Shown piece by piece: positions 1-8,186 of a DNA stretch of 64,000 bases; positions within the stretch are counted from its first letter, which is position 1; every line of letters starts with the position of its first letter. The stretch comes from Actinoplanes sp. NBC_00393 (GTDB taxonomy: Bacteria; Actinomycetota; Actinomycetes; Mycobacteriales; Micromonosporaceae), in assembly GCF_036053395.1 (NCBI RefSeq), contig NZ_CP107942.1, positions 4,554,501 to 4,618,500 of the forward strand. The letters are read 5' to 3'. Under the pieces are notes generated by a model that was not told the origin of the DNA, did not search any database, and was given only the letters and a program-made list of their open reading frames with translations. A program made the translations under genes and the position numbers.

Positions 1-991
1 GCAACGGACCGTCGGCCGCCCGGTCACCTCCGCCGACCAGCAGTTCCTGCTGCATGCCAGTGTCGGTATCGCGGTGGCCGCGCCCGGCGAGACGGCGGAC
101 GAGGTGCTGCGCAACGCCGATATCGCGATGTACGCCGCGAAGGAGTCCGGCAAGGCTTCCTGGGCGCGGTTCGAGCCGCGGATGCGCCAGGACATGACCA
201 ACCACGCGCGGCTGGCCGGGGAGTTGCACGACGGTATCGCCGGCGGCGAGCTGCGACTGCTCTATCAGCCGGTGTACGACCTGGTCACCGGGCGGTTGCA
301 CGGCGCGGAGGCGTTGGTGCGGTGGCAGCATCCGAGTCGTGGTTTCGTGTCGCCGGGTGAGTTCATCCCGGTGGCCGAGCGGTCCGGGTTGATCGTGCCG
401 CTCGGGGCGTGGGTGCTGCGGGAGGCGTGCACGCAGCTGTCGCGGTGGCGCCAGGCGCACCCGAACGCGATCGAGGCGGTCAACGTGAACGTGGCGGTCC
501 GGCAGTTGCGGGAGGCCGGGTTCGTCGACGAGGTCGCGGCGGTGCTCAGCGACACCGGGCTGATGCCGAACAACCTGATCCTGGAGGTCACGGAGTCCTC
601 GGTGGTCGACGGCTGGCAGGTCCGCGAGACGCTGCAGGCGTTGCACGAGATGGGCGTACGCCTGGCCCTGGATGATTTCGGCACCGGCCAGTCGTCGCTC
701 AGCCTGCTGCGCGCCTTCCCGGTCGACGTCCTCAAGCTCGACAAGTCGTTCGTCGACGGGATCGCCGACGGCGAGGACCGCGGCCGCCTCGCGGTGGCGG
801 CCGCGGTCGCTCAACTCGCCGAGCATCTGCAGCTCAAAGCCGTGGCCGAGGGCATCGAGAGCCAGGAACAGATGGATCGGCTACGGGACATGGGCTACCG
901 GTACGGGCAGGGCTTCTACATGGCCAAGCCGCTGCCGGCCGACGAGTGCGGGGCGCTGATGGCCCCGGCACCCGTCGATCAGGTGCGCTGA
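1..991 (+). CDS. GGDEF-EAL cyclic-di-GMP signalling protein, 3' part
   Basis: The frame is open from base 2, so only the C-terminal part of a larger protein (about 329 residues) is inside the window. The first ~45 residues are the end of a GGDEF domain (SVGIAV, NADIAMYAAK). A complete EAL domain follows, which in this family hydrolyses cyclic di-GMP. Its hallmark segments are visible: GAEALVRW with the EAL motif, LEVTES, LALDDFGTG, LKLDKSF and AVAEGIES. The acidic metal ligands all look intact, so phosphodiesterase activity is likely; whether the cyclase half is active cannot be judged because its GGDEF loop lies outside the window. It converges on the next gene and their 3' ends overlap by about 13 bases. 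Confidence 0.93.
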   Translation, partial: QRTVGRPVTSADQQFLLHASVGIAVAAPGETADEVLRNADIAMYAAKESGKASWARFEPRMRQDMTNHARLAGELHDGIAGGELRLLYQPVYDLVTGRLHGAEALVRWQHPSRGFVSPGEFIPVAERSGLIVPLGAWVLREACTQLSRWRQAHPNAIEAVNVNVAVRQLREAGFVDEVAAVLSDTGLMPNNLILEVTESSVVDGWQVRETLQALHEMGVRLALDDFGTGQSSLSLLRAFPVDVLKLDKSFVDGIADGEDRGRLAVAAAVAQLAEHLQLKAVAEGIESQEQMDRLRDMGYRYGQGFYMAKPLPADECGALMAPAPVDQVR

Positions 992-2130
992 ACCACGGCG
1001 AGGATCTCCTCGAACGTCGCCTGCGAGGGCAGATGGGTCAGCAGGTGCCGGACATTGCGCTCGGCGAACCCGGTGGGCTCGTCGAGCGCCAGGTCGACCT
1101 GGCCGGAGACGTAGTTCTGCAGGGCGGTGGCCGTACCCCGGAACGCCTGCAGATCGAGCTGCGGCAGCGTGCCGTAGCCCTCCACCAGGGCCCGCGCGCC
1201 CCGGGCGTTCACCCCGCCGCCGGGCGTCACCGTCCAGTTCACCAGCGCCGAACACAACTCCCAGGCAGGTGGGAGACCGGCGGCGTGCTCCCAGCCGGTG
1301 ACGACGAGCCGGCCGGCGGCGCCGACGCGTACGTTGCCGGGGTTGAGATTGTTGTGGCACAGCACCGGATCGCCCGGCTCGCCGCCGATCGCCTCCAGAC
1401 CGAGCAGCGTGGGCAGCGCCGCCCGCAGCACCGGGGCCCAGTCCGCACCCTTGGCGGCCGCCAGGTCGGCGGTCTCCGGCCAGCTGCGAGGACTGAGCCG
1501 GTTCGAGCTCCAGTAGCAGAGCCGATCGGCGGGGAAACGCATGCCGTGGATCGTGGCGAGGGTGGCGCCGACGGCACGGGTGACGGTCGCGCTCACCGGT
1601 GCGGCCAGCGGCGGGCCGGTGCGCAACCACTCGTACACCCGCCAGCGACTGCCCCCGATCTCCTCGACCACTGCGCCCTCGATGCTGCGGACCGGAGCCG
1701 GCAGCAGCACTCCGGCCCGTGCCGCGGACTCCTGGAAGCGGGCGTTCTCCTCACCGTCGGTGACCGGGTAGACGTCGTCGACGGTCCGTGCCGACCAGCG
1801 GCCCCGGACGGTCGGCACCAGCCAGCGCCGGCCCACCTCGTCGGGACGGGAGACCGAGCGCATCTCCCCGGTCACCTCACCGAGCCCGAACCGGGCGGCG
1901 ATCTGCCGGGCCAGCGCCGGATCGGCCACCTCGGCGCCGCCCTGCAGCCGGTCGACCTCGGCTTTCAGGTCGGTCCAGGTGCGGAAGCCGTACTGCTCGG
2001 CGAGGGAGGCCTGCGCCTCGGCGAGGGTGGTGCGCGGACGGATGTCGCGCAGGCCGGCCAGCAGGTCTTTCGCCTGCCGGCGCAGCTGGTCGAGATCGGG
2101 ATTGTCGGGCAGCGTCTTCAACGGGAGCAC
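979..2130 (-). CDS. APH-fold phosphotransferase-like protein, probable pseudokinase
   Basis: 383 residues from a GTG start. Residues ~9-62 form an N-terminal helical segment (LDQLRRQAKDLL, AEQYGFRTW) that in actinomycetes precedes varied domains. The rest is an aminoglycoside phosphotransferase/choline kinase fold. The catalytic loop, normally HGDxxxxN, reads H259-N-N-L-N-P-G-N266, so the catalytic Asp is Asn261. The Mg-binding segment, normally D-W-E/D, reads T-G-W-E, so that Asp is Gly279. Both acidic residues needed for phosphotransfer are therefore missing, while flanking fold motifs (PAWELCSALVNW) are kept and the frame is intact. That suggests a non-catalytic binding protein rather than decay. 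No clear Shine-Dalgarno precedes the GTG; the true start could lie slightly elsewhere. Confidence 0.8.
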   Translation of the reverse strand: MLPLKTLPDNPDLDQLRRQAKDLLAGLRDIRPRTTLAEAQASLAEQYGFRTWTDLKAEVDRLQGGAEVADPALARQIAARFGLGEVTGEMRSVSRPDEVGRRWLVPTVRGRWSARTVDDVYPVTDGEENARFQESAARAGVLLPAPVRSIEGAVVEEIGGSRWRVYEWLRTGPPLAAPVSATVTRAVGATLATIHGMRFPADRLCYWSSNRLSPRSWPETADLAAAKGADWAPVLRAALPTLLGLEAIGGEPGDPVLCHNNLNPGNVRVGAAGRLVVTGWEHAAGLPPAWELCSALVNWTVTPGGGVNARGARALVEGYGTLPQLDLQAFRGTATALQNYVSGQVDLALDEPTGFAERNVRHLLTHLPSQATFEEILAVVQRT

Positions 2131-2248
2131 CTCAGCTCGACGCCCGGACTCGCACGGGCAGAGAGCACCAGCAACCGAGGGGATGGCCTCCGGCCTTCCG
2201 GCGAGTCGCGGCGCGCACCCAACGCGTGGGGCCCAGCCTAACCGACGG

Positions 2249-2455
2249 TCAGGCCCGCGCGCGACGCCGCTTCACCAGGTACGGCAGGGCGAAGAGGTAC
2301 AGGCCGGTGAAGAACAGCAGGGCCAGCGGGAGCAGCGGCACGTAGGACACCCAGACGATCGGGTCCTTCTGGGCGAGCGCCACGACGGTGACCACGACCG
2401 TCACCGTGAAGAAGACCGCCATCCAGCGGTGGAACTGCCGGATCCATCCGTTCAT
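2249..2455 (-). CDS. Small two-helix membrane protein
   Basis: 68 residues. An AGGAGG ribosome binding site lies 5 bases before the ATG at 2455, which decides the start over a GTG one codon upstream. After a short amphipathic N-terminus (NGWIRQFHRWM) there are two hydrophobic helices (AVFFTVTVVVTVVAL and LLPLALLFFTGLYLF) ending in a basic tail (KRRRARA), so the C-terminus is probably cytoplasmic. Proteins of this shape are common in actinomycetes without assigned function. It is transcribed toward the APH-like gene with about 118 bases between them, so co-transcription is possible but not shown. Confidence 0.8.
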   Translation of the reverse strand: MNGWIRQFHRWMAVFFTVTVVVTVVALAQKDPIVWVSYVPLLPLALLFFTGLYLFALPYLVKRRRARA

Positions 2456-2540
2456 CACAACCTCCTGGGGGTTCGTCTCCCGGGGACGGTATTTGCGGGG
2501 CGGGTTCGCACGCTTCTCGATTGCTGATCAGAATGTCGGG

Positions 2541-2897
2541 GTGACGATTGACCGAGATGTGCTTCGTGACGTCTGGAACCGGGCGGCCGCCCGCGAGGGC
2601 ACCGGGGTGGGCGATCGCCACCTGGGCACCCTGCTTCTGGTCGACGGCATGCTGCACAACGGCGGCGCGAGCCTGGCAGTGGACAGCTGCGAGCCCGCGG
2701 AGATCGCCGCCGCAGCGGACGCCGCCCGCTACTTCGGCCTGGACGATCTCGCCGTCGTCATCGAGGGGATCCCGGCGGCCGACGACGAGGACGACTTCAA
2801 CGACGCCTTCTTCGAGGCGGGCCGGGACGGCGAGGCGATCAACGACGCCTTCGAGGCGCGGTACGCCGCAGCGCCCGGAGACTTCGACCCGGTATGA
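2541..2897 (+). CDS. Hypothetical acidic protein (118 aa)
   Basis: A GTG at 2541 gives a 118-residue acidic soluble protein. The helical middle (EPAEIAAAADAARYFGLDDLAVVIEG) and acidic C-terminus (DDEDDFNDAFFEAG) resemble small DUF-type proteins found near immunity or toxin genes, but I cannot assign a family with confidence. Its stop overlaps the ATG of the next gene (ATGA at 2894), so the two are translationally coupled. No strong ribosome binding site is visible before the GTG; an internal GTG at 2559 is possible. Third-position GC is high throughout, which supports coding. Confidence 0.7.
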   Translation: MTIDRDVLRDVWNRAAAREGTGVGDRHLGTLLLVDGMLHNGGASLAVDSCEPAEIAAAADAARYFGLDDLAVVIEGIPAADDEDDFNDAFFEAGRDGEAINDAFEARYAAAPGDFDPV

Positions 2898-3799
2898 CCG
2901 CCGACGTGATCGCAGCCTGCCACCGGATCAGCGAGGAGATCAGCCGCGACCCGCGGTACGCCCACACCAGCCACCTGCGGGTCCTGATCGACGGTGAGCC
3001 CGTCTTCGACCGGCACTACGGCGGCCCACCGGTCGCCGACATCTTCTCGATCACCAAGTCGGTGCTGGCCACCGTGCACAGCCTGGCCCGCCATCAGGGC
3101 CTGCTCCCCGGCCTGGACGAACCTCTCGACGCGGTCCTGCCGGAACTGAGCGGCAGCGGCCAGACCTGGCGGCACCTGCTCACCATGACCCGCGGCTGCG
3201 AGACCGACGGCCGGTGGGAGATCGACGAGGTGATGGCCCTGCCGGACGGCTGGGTCCCGCATATCGCCGCCGCACCGCGCCTGGACGAGCCCGGCACCAG
3301 GTTCCGCTACGACAACGGCGGCTTCCACCTGCTCTCCGCCGCCCTGGCGCAGGTCCTCGGCCGCCCGGTGGCCGACTACGCCGCCACCGAACTGTTCGCC
3401 CCGCTCGGCATCGACGACGCGATGTGGCCCACCGATGCGGACGGCGTTAGCTACGGCTTCGGCCATCTGCGGCTCTCCGCCGACGCGCTCGGCCGCCTCG
3501 GCGAGCAGTGGCGCACGAACCCGGTCCACGCCGGGATGCTGCGGCCGCACTCCCCCGGCGGCCCGCCGGAATCGCTGCCCTACGGCCACGGCATCTGGGT
3601 CGGCACCGGTTACGTCATGGCCGGCGGGTGGGCCGGGCAGCACGTGGTCGTACTGCCGAACGCCGTCATCGTCACCACCGGCGACCCGCGCTTCGAACCG
3701 GGCCCACCGCCGCACGACGCGCTGCCGGCGGACTGGCGGCCGGCGCTGGATCTGGTCCGGCGTCACCTGTTCCCGGCGCTCGGCATCCTTCCGCGGTGA
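2894..3799 (+). CDS. Beta-lactamase-fold serine hydrolase
   Basis: 301 residues of the class C beta-lactamase/DD-peptidase-like hydrolase family. The nucleophile motif SxxK is S52-I-T-K55 and the second motif YxN is Y139-D-N141; a YGHGIWVG segment and GWAGQHVVVLPN near the C-terminus match the third conserved region. There is no signal peptide, so it is predicted to be cytoplasmic, like many esterase or amidohydrolase members rather than true penicillin-binding proteins. It starts inside the stop codon of the upstream 118-aa gene, suggesting the two act together. The substrate cannot be told from sequence. Confidence 0.85.
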   Translation: MTADVIAACHRISEEISRDPRYAHTSHLRVLIDGEPVFDRHYGGPPVADIFSITKSVLATVHSLARHQGLLPGLDEPLDAVLPELSGSGQTWRHLLTMTRGCETDGRWEIDEVMALPDGWVPHIAAAPRLDEPGTRFRYDNGGFHLLSAALAQVLGRPVADYAATELFAPLGIDDAMWPTDADGVSYGFGHLRLSADALGRLGEQWRTNPVHAGMLRPHSPGGPPESLPYGHGIWVGTGYVMAGGWAGQHVVVLPNAVIVTTGDPRFEPGPPPHDALPADWRPALDLVRRHLFPALGILPR

Positions 3800-3898
3800 T
3801 CGATCTCGATGCCGCCGCCCCGCACCGGGGTGAGCGCCAACCCACCCTGACCCGCCGTCCGCCCGGCCGGACCCGCTCCGACCCGGGTTTCCTCCAGA

Positions 3899-4837
3899 TC
3901 AGGCGGGAACCGGGCCGAGCTGGCTGGTGACGTCGCCGTGGGCGCTGCGGACCCAGCCCTTGTCGGCCAGGCGCAGGTGGAGCGTACGCATCAGGTCCTC
4001 GCGCCGCCCGGCCGCCATCGGCCGTGCGTATTCGGCGATGCTTGCCAGCGCGGAAGCGTCGTCGAGATCCTCCAGCCGCGGCGGCACCCCGGCCTGCCGC
4101 GCCCGCCGCAGCCCGGTCTGGCTGGTCAGCGTGGCCAGCGGCGCCGCACCGAGTTCGCGGGCCAGATAGTCCCGGTCGACGTCGTCGGCGACCTTGTTGC
4201 CGACGACCGCCAGCACGTCGGCGACCCCGGCGGCCTCCGCCAGCTCCCGGTAACGCCGGGCCACCGACACCGACTCCGGCGTCGGCTCGGCCACCACCAC
4301 GATCACGTCGAACTGCGCGTGCAGCGAGTTGGCGAACGCGTCCGTCCCGGCGACCATGTCGCACACCACCCAGTCACCCTGCGTGAGCCGCAGATGTGAC
4401 AGCAGGTTCTCCAGGATCGCCAGGTGCCCGTGGTAGCAACCGGACCCGATGTCCTTGGCCTCATACGTGCCGACATGCATCACATGCGTCCGCTGATCGA
4501 GCGCCGCCGCGTGCCCCACCAGCACCGGGTCGTCTGCATCCAGCGTCACCAGCCGCGATCCCGGTCCCGGCGGCGTGGTCGGCACGAAGTGCTCGACACC
4601 GGCGATCCGGGCGTTCGTGCCGATCAGATGCGTCCGGACGCTGCGCACGTTGGCCGGATGCGACAGCGCCCCGGCCGGCTCCGCGGTGACGCCGAGTAGC
4701 GGCGCGAGATGCACGTTGACGTCCGCGTCGACGGCGAGCACCCGCTCCCCCGCCGCCCGCAGGTAGTTGACGAAGAGGGCGGCCACCGTGCTCTTGCCAC
4801 TGCCGCCCTTGCCGGTAAAAGCGATTTTCATTTTCAT
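3899..4837 (-). CDS. CooC/MinD-family P-loop ATPase
   Basis: 312 residues. The start at 4837 (M-K-M-K-I-A-F) puts the deviant Walker A motif GKGGSGKST at residues 9-17, as is usual for MinD/ParA/CooC SIMIBI ATPases; longer upstream starts add sequence the family lacks. Further motifs are VLAVDADVNVHLAPLLG and VVCDMVAGTDAFANSL. The order of motifs fits CooC-type nickel-insertion or maturation ATPases, but no CO dehydrogenase or hydrogenase gene is nearby, so the client protein is unknown. It is monocistronic and converges with the serine hydrolase gene across a 99-bp gap that holds nothing else recognisable. Confidence 0.87.
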   Translation of the reverse strand: MKMKIAFTGKGGSGKSTVAALFVNYLRAAGERVLAVDADVNVHLAPLLGVTAEPAGALSHPANVRSVRTHLIGTNARIAGVEHFVPTTPPGPGSRLVTLDADDPVLVGHAAALDQRTHVMHVGTYEAKDIGSGCYHGHLAILENLLSHLRLTQGDWVVCDMVAGTDAFANSLHAQFDVIVVVAEPTPESVSVARRYRELAEAAGVADVLAVVGNKVADDVDRDYLARELGAAPLATLTSQTGLRRARQAGVPPRLEDLDDASALASIAEYARPMAAGRREDLMRTLHLRLADKGWVRSAHGDVTSQLGPVPA

Positions 4838-5003
4838 CACGCTAGCAATGCCGCTCACGGTCGCAACAACCGCCACCCTCCGATCACCCCGGCGGGGTAC
4901 GAGCTACGAAGAGTTCCCCGCCTACCGCGCGAGGTGATCTTTCGGTCCCGGCCCCCAACGCGACCGCCGGGCGTAAGCAGGTGGGCACGGATACCATGCG
5001 GCC

Positions 5004-5348
5004 ATGCCCTTCCAGGTGAAGCGCATCCACGACGCCGCCGAGAAGTCCGACGGCTACCGGGTGCTGGTGGACCGCCTGTGGCCGCGCGGCATCTCCAAGG
5101 ACCGCGCCGCTCTCGGCCTGTGGGCCAAGGACGCCGCCCCGAGCACCGAGTTGCGCACCTGGTTCCACGCCCACACCGACGAGTTCGACGAGTTCGCCAG
5201 GCGCTATCGCGCCGAGCTCGACGCCAACCCCACAGCCACCGCCGAACTGCGGAGACTGGCCCGGGACCACCCCACCGTCACCCTGCTCTACAGCGTCCGC
5301 GACGCGACCCACAACCACGCCCGGATCCTCGCCGACTATCTCGCTTGA
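5004..5348 (+). CDS. DUF488 family protein (YeaO-like)
   Basis: 114 residues that match the short DUF488/YeaO family end to end: VKRIHDAAE, GYRVLVDRLWPRGISKD, the LRTWFHAH segment and LLYSVRDATHNHA near the C-terminus. Function is unknown; the invariant Arg and Trp residues of the family are present. The ATG follows a short, weakly purine-rich leader. It converges on the Nudix regulator gene and the two 3' ends overlap by 13 bases. About 166 bases separate it from the CooC-like gene, transcribed divergently; I see no clear operator there. Confidence 0.88.
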   Translation: MPFQVKRIHDAAEKSDGYRVLVDRLWPRGISKDRAALGLWAKDAAPSTELRTWFHAHTDEFDEFARRYRAELDANPTATAELRRLARDHPTVTLLYSVRDATHNHARILADYLA

Positions 5349-6013
5349 GCCCCGCCTCGCAGCAGGGGCGGGTGCAGCAGCTTCGCCGGACCACGACGGT
5401 AGAGCTGGGCGGGGCGCCCACGGTCGCGGATCGCGGTGTCGCCGGTGGGTTCGATGAAACCTTCCGCGCTGGTGACCTTGCGGTGGAAGTTGCGCGGGTC
5501 GAGCCGGGTACGCCAGACCGTCTCGTAGACCTCGCGCAGCTCGGCGACGGTGAACTCGGGCGGGCAGAAGGCCGTGGCGAGCGGCGTGTACTCGAGCTTG
5601 GCGCGGGCGCGTTCCAGACCGTCGGCGAGGATGCGGTCGTGGTCGAAGGCCAGGCTGCTGATCTCGTCCGGGGAGCGCCAGTCGGCTCCGGCGGCGTCAC
5701 TGCCGGCGACCGGCGCGGGCAGGTCCGGCAGGAGCGCCAGGTACGCGATGGTGACCACCCTCCCCCGCGGGTCGCGGCCGGGCGTGCCGTAGGTGGCGAG
5801 CTGCTCCAGGTGGCCGGCGTGCGGGTCGAGGCCGGTCTCCTCGCGCAGTTCCCGGCGGGCGGCGTCGTCGAGGTCCTCGTGGTCCCGCACGAAGCCGCCG
5901 GGTAGCGCCCATTCGCCCTGGTGGGGCGGGATGCCGCGACGGATCAGCAGCACCTGCAGGGCACTGCGCCGGATCGTCAGCAGCACGAGATCCACGGTGA
6001 CGTTTAGCGTCAT
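5336..6013 (-). CDS. NrtR-like Nudix-winged helix regulator
   Basis: 225 residues with an N-terminal Nudix domain and a C-terminal winged helix (TVAELREVYETVWRTRLDPRNFHRK divided here as one conserved block), the layout of NrtR repressors of NAD metabolism, which sense ADP-ribose-type ligands. The Nudix box at residues 40-62 fits GX5EX7REUXEEXGU exactly (G40, E46, R54-E55, E58-E59, G61), so hydrolase activity may be retained. The start chosen is the ATG at 6013: a -10-like TATTAT (6026-6021) ends 7 bases before it, so the message is probably leaderless. It is divergent from the SPFH/NAD-kinase-like pair and shares with them a two-box operator, which makes it their likely regulator and its own. 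Confidence 0.9.
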   Translation of the reverse strand: MTLNVTVDLVLLTIRRSALQVLLIRRGIPPHQGEWALPGGFVRDHEDLDDAARRELREETGLDPHAGHLEQLATYGTPGRDPRGRVVTIAYLALLPDLPAPVAGSDAAGADWRSPDEISSLAFDHDRILADGLERARAKLEYTPLATAFCPPEFTVAELREVYETVWRTRLDPRNFHRKVTSAEGFIEPTGDTAIRDRGRPAQLYRRGPAKLLHPPLLRGGAQAR

Positions 6014-6054
6014 GTTGACGATAATACCCGTCACGGATTATCGTCAGTTTGACG
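6008..6054. promoter_or_regulatory. Two-box palindromic operator between nrtR-like and SPFH genes
   Basis: Two 13-bp palindromes of form CGTCA-N3-TGACG lie at 6008-6020 and 6042-6054. They face each other with ATAAT (6021-6025) and ATTAT (6037-6041) on their inner sides, giving an 18-bp inverted repeat with 15 matching positions. The left box overlaps the start of the leaderless regulator; the right box lies in the leader of the SPFH gene. The arrangement fits cooperative binding of a dimeric NrtR-like regulator that represses both directions. Sequence symmetry is seen directly; binding is inferred. Confidence 0.75.
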
Positions 6055-6077
6055 AAAACAAGTGTGGAGGGATCGAC

Positions 6078-7133
6078 ATGGCTGACGTGACACGACGGTT
6101 GCACCTGCGGCACCTGCGGGCGGCGCCGACCACCTGGGTCAGTCACACCGTGCGCGGCCGGGAGAAGCGGGCCGGCACCGGGCAGTCGTTCTGGTACCGG
6201 CCGTTGACCGCGGCGCTGTCCGAGGTGCCGGTCGACGACCGCGAGCTGCCGTTGCTGTTCCACGCCCGCACCGAGGACTTCGCCGACGTGACCGTGCAGG
6301 CCACGGTGACCTACCGGGTGAGCGATCCGGCGGCGGCCGCGTCCCGGCTGGACTTCTCCATCGATCCGTACCGGGGGACCTGGCGCGGGCAGCCGCTCGA
6401 CCAGGTGGCCGGTCTGCTCGCCGAGCTGGCCCAGCAGCCCGCACTCGACCTGCTCGCCCGGCTGCCCCTGGCCGAGGCGCTGACCAGCGGGATCGCCGAG
6501 GTGCGCCAGGCGGTGGCCGGCGCGCTGGCAGCCGATCCGCGGCTCACCGAGACCGGCGTGTCGGTGGTCAGCGCCCGGGTGGTCGCCATCCGGCCCGAGC
6601 CCGATCTGGAGCGGGCGCTGCAGACCCCGACCCGCGAGCAGGTCCAGCAGGACGCCGACCGGGCGACGTATGCGCGGCGGGCGCACGCCGTCCAGCAGGA
6701 GCAGGCGATCGCCGAGAACGAGCTGCAGAGCAAGATCGAGCTGGCCCGCCGCGAGCAGGAACTGGTCGAGCAGCACGGCGCCAACACCCGCCGCGAGGCC
6801 GAGCTGGATGCGCAGACCCAGCTGGTGGCAGCCCGGGCGGAGGCCGAGCGCAAGGAGGTGGCCAGCGTGGCCGCGGCCGAACGGATGCGCCGGCAGGCAG
6901 GTTCCGAGGCCGACGCGGCACGGGTACGCGACGATGCCCGCGCCGCCGGAGCCAGGGTGGTCGGTCTGGCCGAGGCGGAGGCGGAAGCGGCCCGGCTGGC
7001 GGCGTACCGGGATCTTCCGCCGGCCGTCCTGCAGGCTCTCGCGCTCAAGGAGGTGGCCGGTCAGCTGCCGCAGATCAACGAGCTCACGGTGACGCCGGAC
7101 CTGGTCAGCAAGCTGGTCGGGCGGCTCGGGTGA
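6078..7133 (+). CDS. SPFH/Band 7 domain protein
   Basis: 351 residues. GGAGG at 6066-6070 stands 7 bases before the ATG at 6078, which fixes the start. Residues ~1-190 form an SPFH (stomatin/prohibitin/flotillin) domain without an N-terminal membrane helix; residues ~195-310 are a long Glu/Ala/Arg-rich coiled coil (AVQQEQAIAENELQSK, EAEAEAARLAAYR) typical of flotillin-like oligomers, ending with a short GKLVGRLG-like tail. Such proteins form scaffolds on membranes. It overlaps the NAD-kinase-like gene by a GTGA and lies behind the NrtR-like operator, so its job is probably tied to NAD(P) metabolism, though no mechanism is known. Confidence 0.88.
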   Translation: MADVTRRLHLRHLRAAPTTWVSHTVRGREKRAGTGQSFWYRPLTAALSEVPVDDRELPLLFHARTEDFADVTVQATVTYRVSDPAAAASRLDFSIDPYRGTWRGQPLDQVAGLLAELAQQPALDLLARLPLAEALTSGIAEVRQAVAGALAADPRLTETGVSVVSARVVAIRPEPDLERALQTPTREQVQQDADRATYARRAHAVQQEQAIAENELQSKIELARREQELVEQHGANTRREAELDAQTQLVAARAEAERKEVASVAAAERMRRQAGSEADAARVRDDARAAGARVVGLAEAEAEAARLAAYRDLPPAVLQALALKEVAGQLPQINELTVTPDLVSKLVGRLG

Positions 7134-8011
7134 GCACCCTGACCCCGCGCGTGGTGGTCGTGTCGCGGCGCAGCGAGCTCGACGAGCTGCTCGCCCGGCA
7201 CGGCACCCGGGGTGCGGCCGCGTTCTTTCTCAAGCAGCGCGGCCGCGACCTGGACGACGTCTCGCAGCGGCACGCCGAGCTGCAGGCGGCGCTGACCGCG
7301 GTGGGCGCGGCCGTGCCCACCGACTGGCGGCGCGGGCACGTGGAGCGCGCCGATCTGCCGCGGTTCCTGTTCGCGCCGGAGGACGTGGTCGTCGCGGTCG
7401 GCCAGGACGGCCTGGTGGCGAACGTGGCGAAGTATCTGGACGGGCAGCCGGTGCTCGGCGTCGATCCGTCGCCGGGCCGCAACCCCGGGGTGCTGGTCCG
7501 GCACCGCCCGGAGGCGGTCGCCGGGCTGCTGCGCAGCCGCCTGTCCGCCGAGGACCGCACGATGGTGGTGGCCGAGCTGGACGACGGGCAGGAGCTGTGC
7601 GGGCTCAACGAGATCTATGTGGGTCACTCCGGCCATCAATCAGCGAGGTACGTGCTGAGCACACCGGACGGCCACCGGGAACGGCAGTCCTCGTCAGGCC
7701 TGATCGTCGGCACCGGGACGGGCGCGACCGGCTGGTGCGCGTCGATCGCGCTGACCCGGGCCTCGGCGCCGGCGGCCCCCGCGCCGGAGGAGTCGTCGCT
7801 GTGCTGGTACGTGCGGGAGGCCTGGCCCTCCCCCGCGACCGGCGTCTCGCTGGTCGCCGGCCTGCTGACAGACCGCGCTTCGCTGGAGTTGACCAGCGAG
7901 TCCGAGCGCCTGGTGGTCTTCGCGGACGGCCTGGAGTCCGACGCGCTCGAGTTGTCCTGGGGCCAGCGGGTCCGTATCGGCGTCGCCGCCCGTCGCCTGC
8001 ACCTGGTCTGA
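7130..8011 (+). CDS. NAD kinase-like protein (PpnK fold)
   Basis: 293 residues from a GTG inside the SPFH stop (GTGA). The NAD kinase core is visible: the GGDG loop appears as G-Q-D-G (residues 91-94, catalytic Asp93 kept but second Gly replaced by Gln), the LNE motif at 159-161, and GTGTGATGW at 194-202. Standard NAD kinases phosphorylate NAD to NADP; the altered GGDG loop and the ~70-residue N-terminal extension set this one apart from housekeeping PpnK, which presumably lies elsewhere in the genome. Co-translation with the SPFH protein and control by a Nudix regulator suggest a dedicated NAD(H)-handling unit. Confidence 0.85.
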   Translation: MSTLTPRVVVVSRRSELDELLARHGTRGAAAFFLKQRGRDLDDVSQRHAELQAALTAVGAAVPTDWRRGHVERADLPRFLFAPEDVVVAVGQDGLVANVAKYLDGQPVLGVDPSPGRNPGVLVRHRPEAVAGLLRSRLSAEDRTMVVAELDDGQELCGLNEIYVGHSGHQSARYVLSTPDGHRERQSSSGLIVGTGTGATGWCASIALTRASAPAAPAPEESSLCWYVREAWPSPATGVSLVAGLLTDRASLELTSESERLVVFADGLESDALELSWGQRVRIGVAARRLHLV

Positions 8012-8140
8012 CCCGGCACGCCGAACCGTGGGGTTGCGTGGGACCGCCTGCTTAAGCCCGGCGGCGGCGCTGGGGCCCGGCGCCGCTGCCCGGGTCGCGT
8101 GGCTTGGCGGGACTTTTTCGTAGGCGTACCAAATGAATAT

Positions 8141-8174
8141 GCAATGCCCGCCCTGGGGGATGGGCGGGCATTGC
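8141..8174. terminator. Strong bidirectional hairpin terminator
   Basis: Perfect 13-bp stem (GCAATGCCCGCCC at 8141-8153 and its complement at 8162-8174) with an 8-base loop. It lies between the NAD-kinase-like gene and the oppositely oriented pectate lyase remnant, 12 bases past the remnant's stop codon. There is no long T tract, as usual for actinomycete terminators. Confidence 0.8.
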
Positions 8175-8186
8175 GTGGGGGGGTTG

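Noticed and set aside
2388..2540. Longer N-terminus for the 118-aa protein
   Set aside because: Would overlap the start and ribosome site of the divergent small membrane protein; the added residues look non-coding.
3899..4837. ParA chromosome partition gene
   Set aside because: No ParB gene or parS-like sites nearby, and the motif pattern is closer to CooC-type ATPases.
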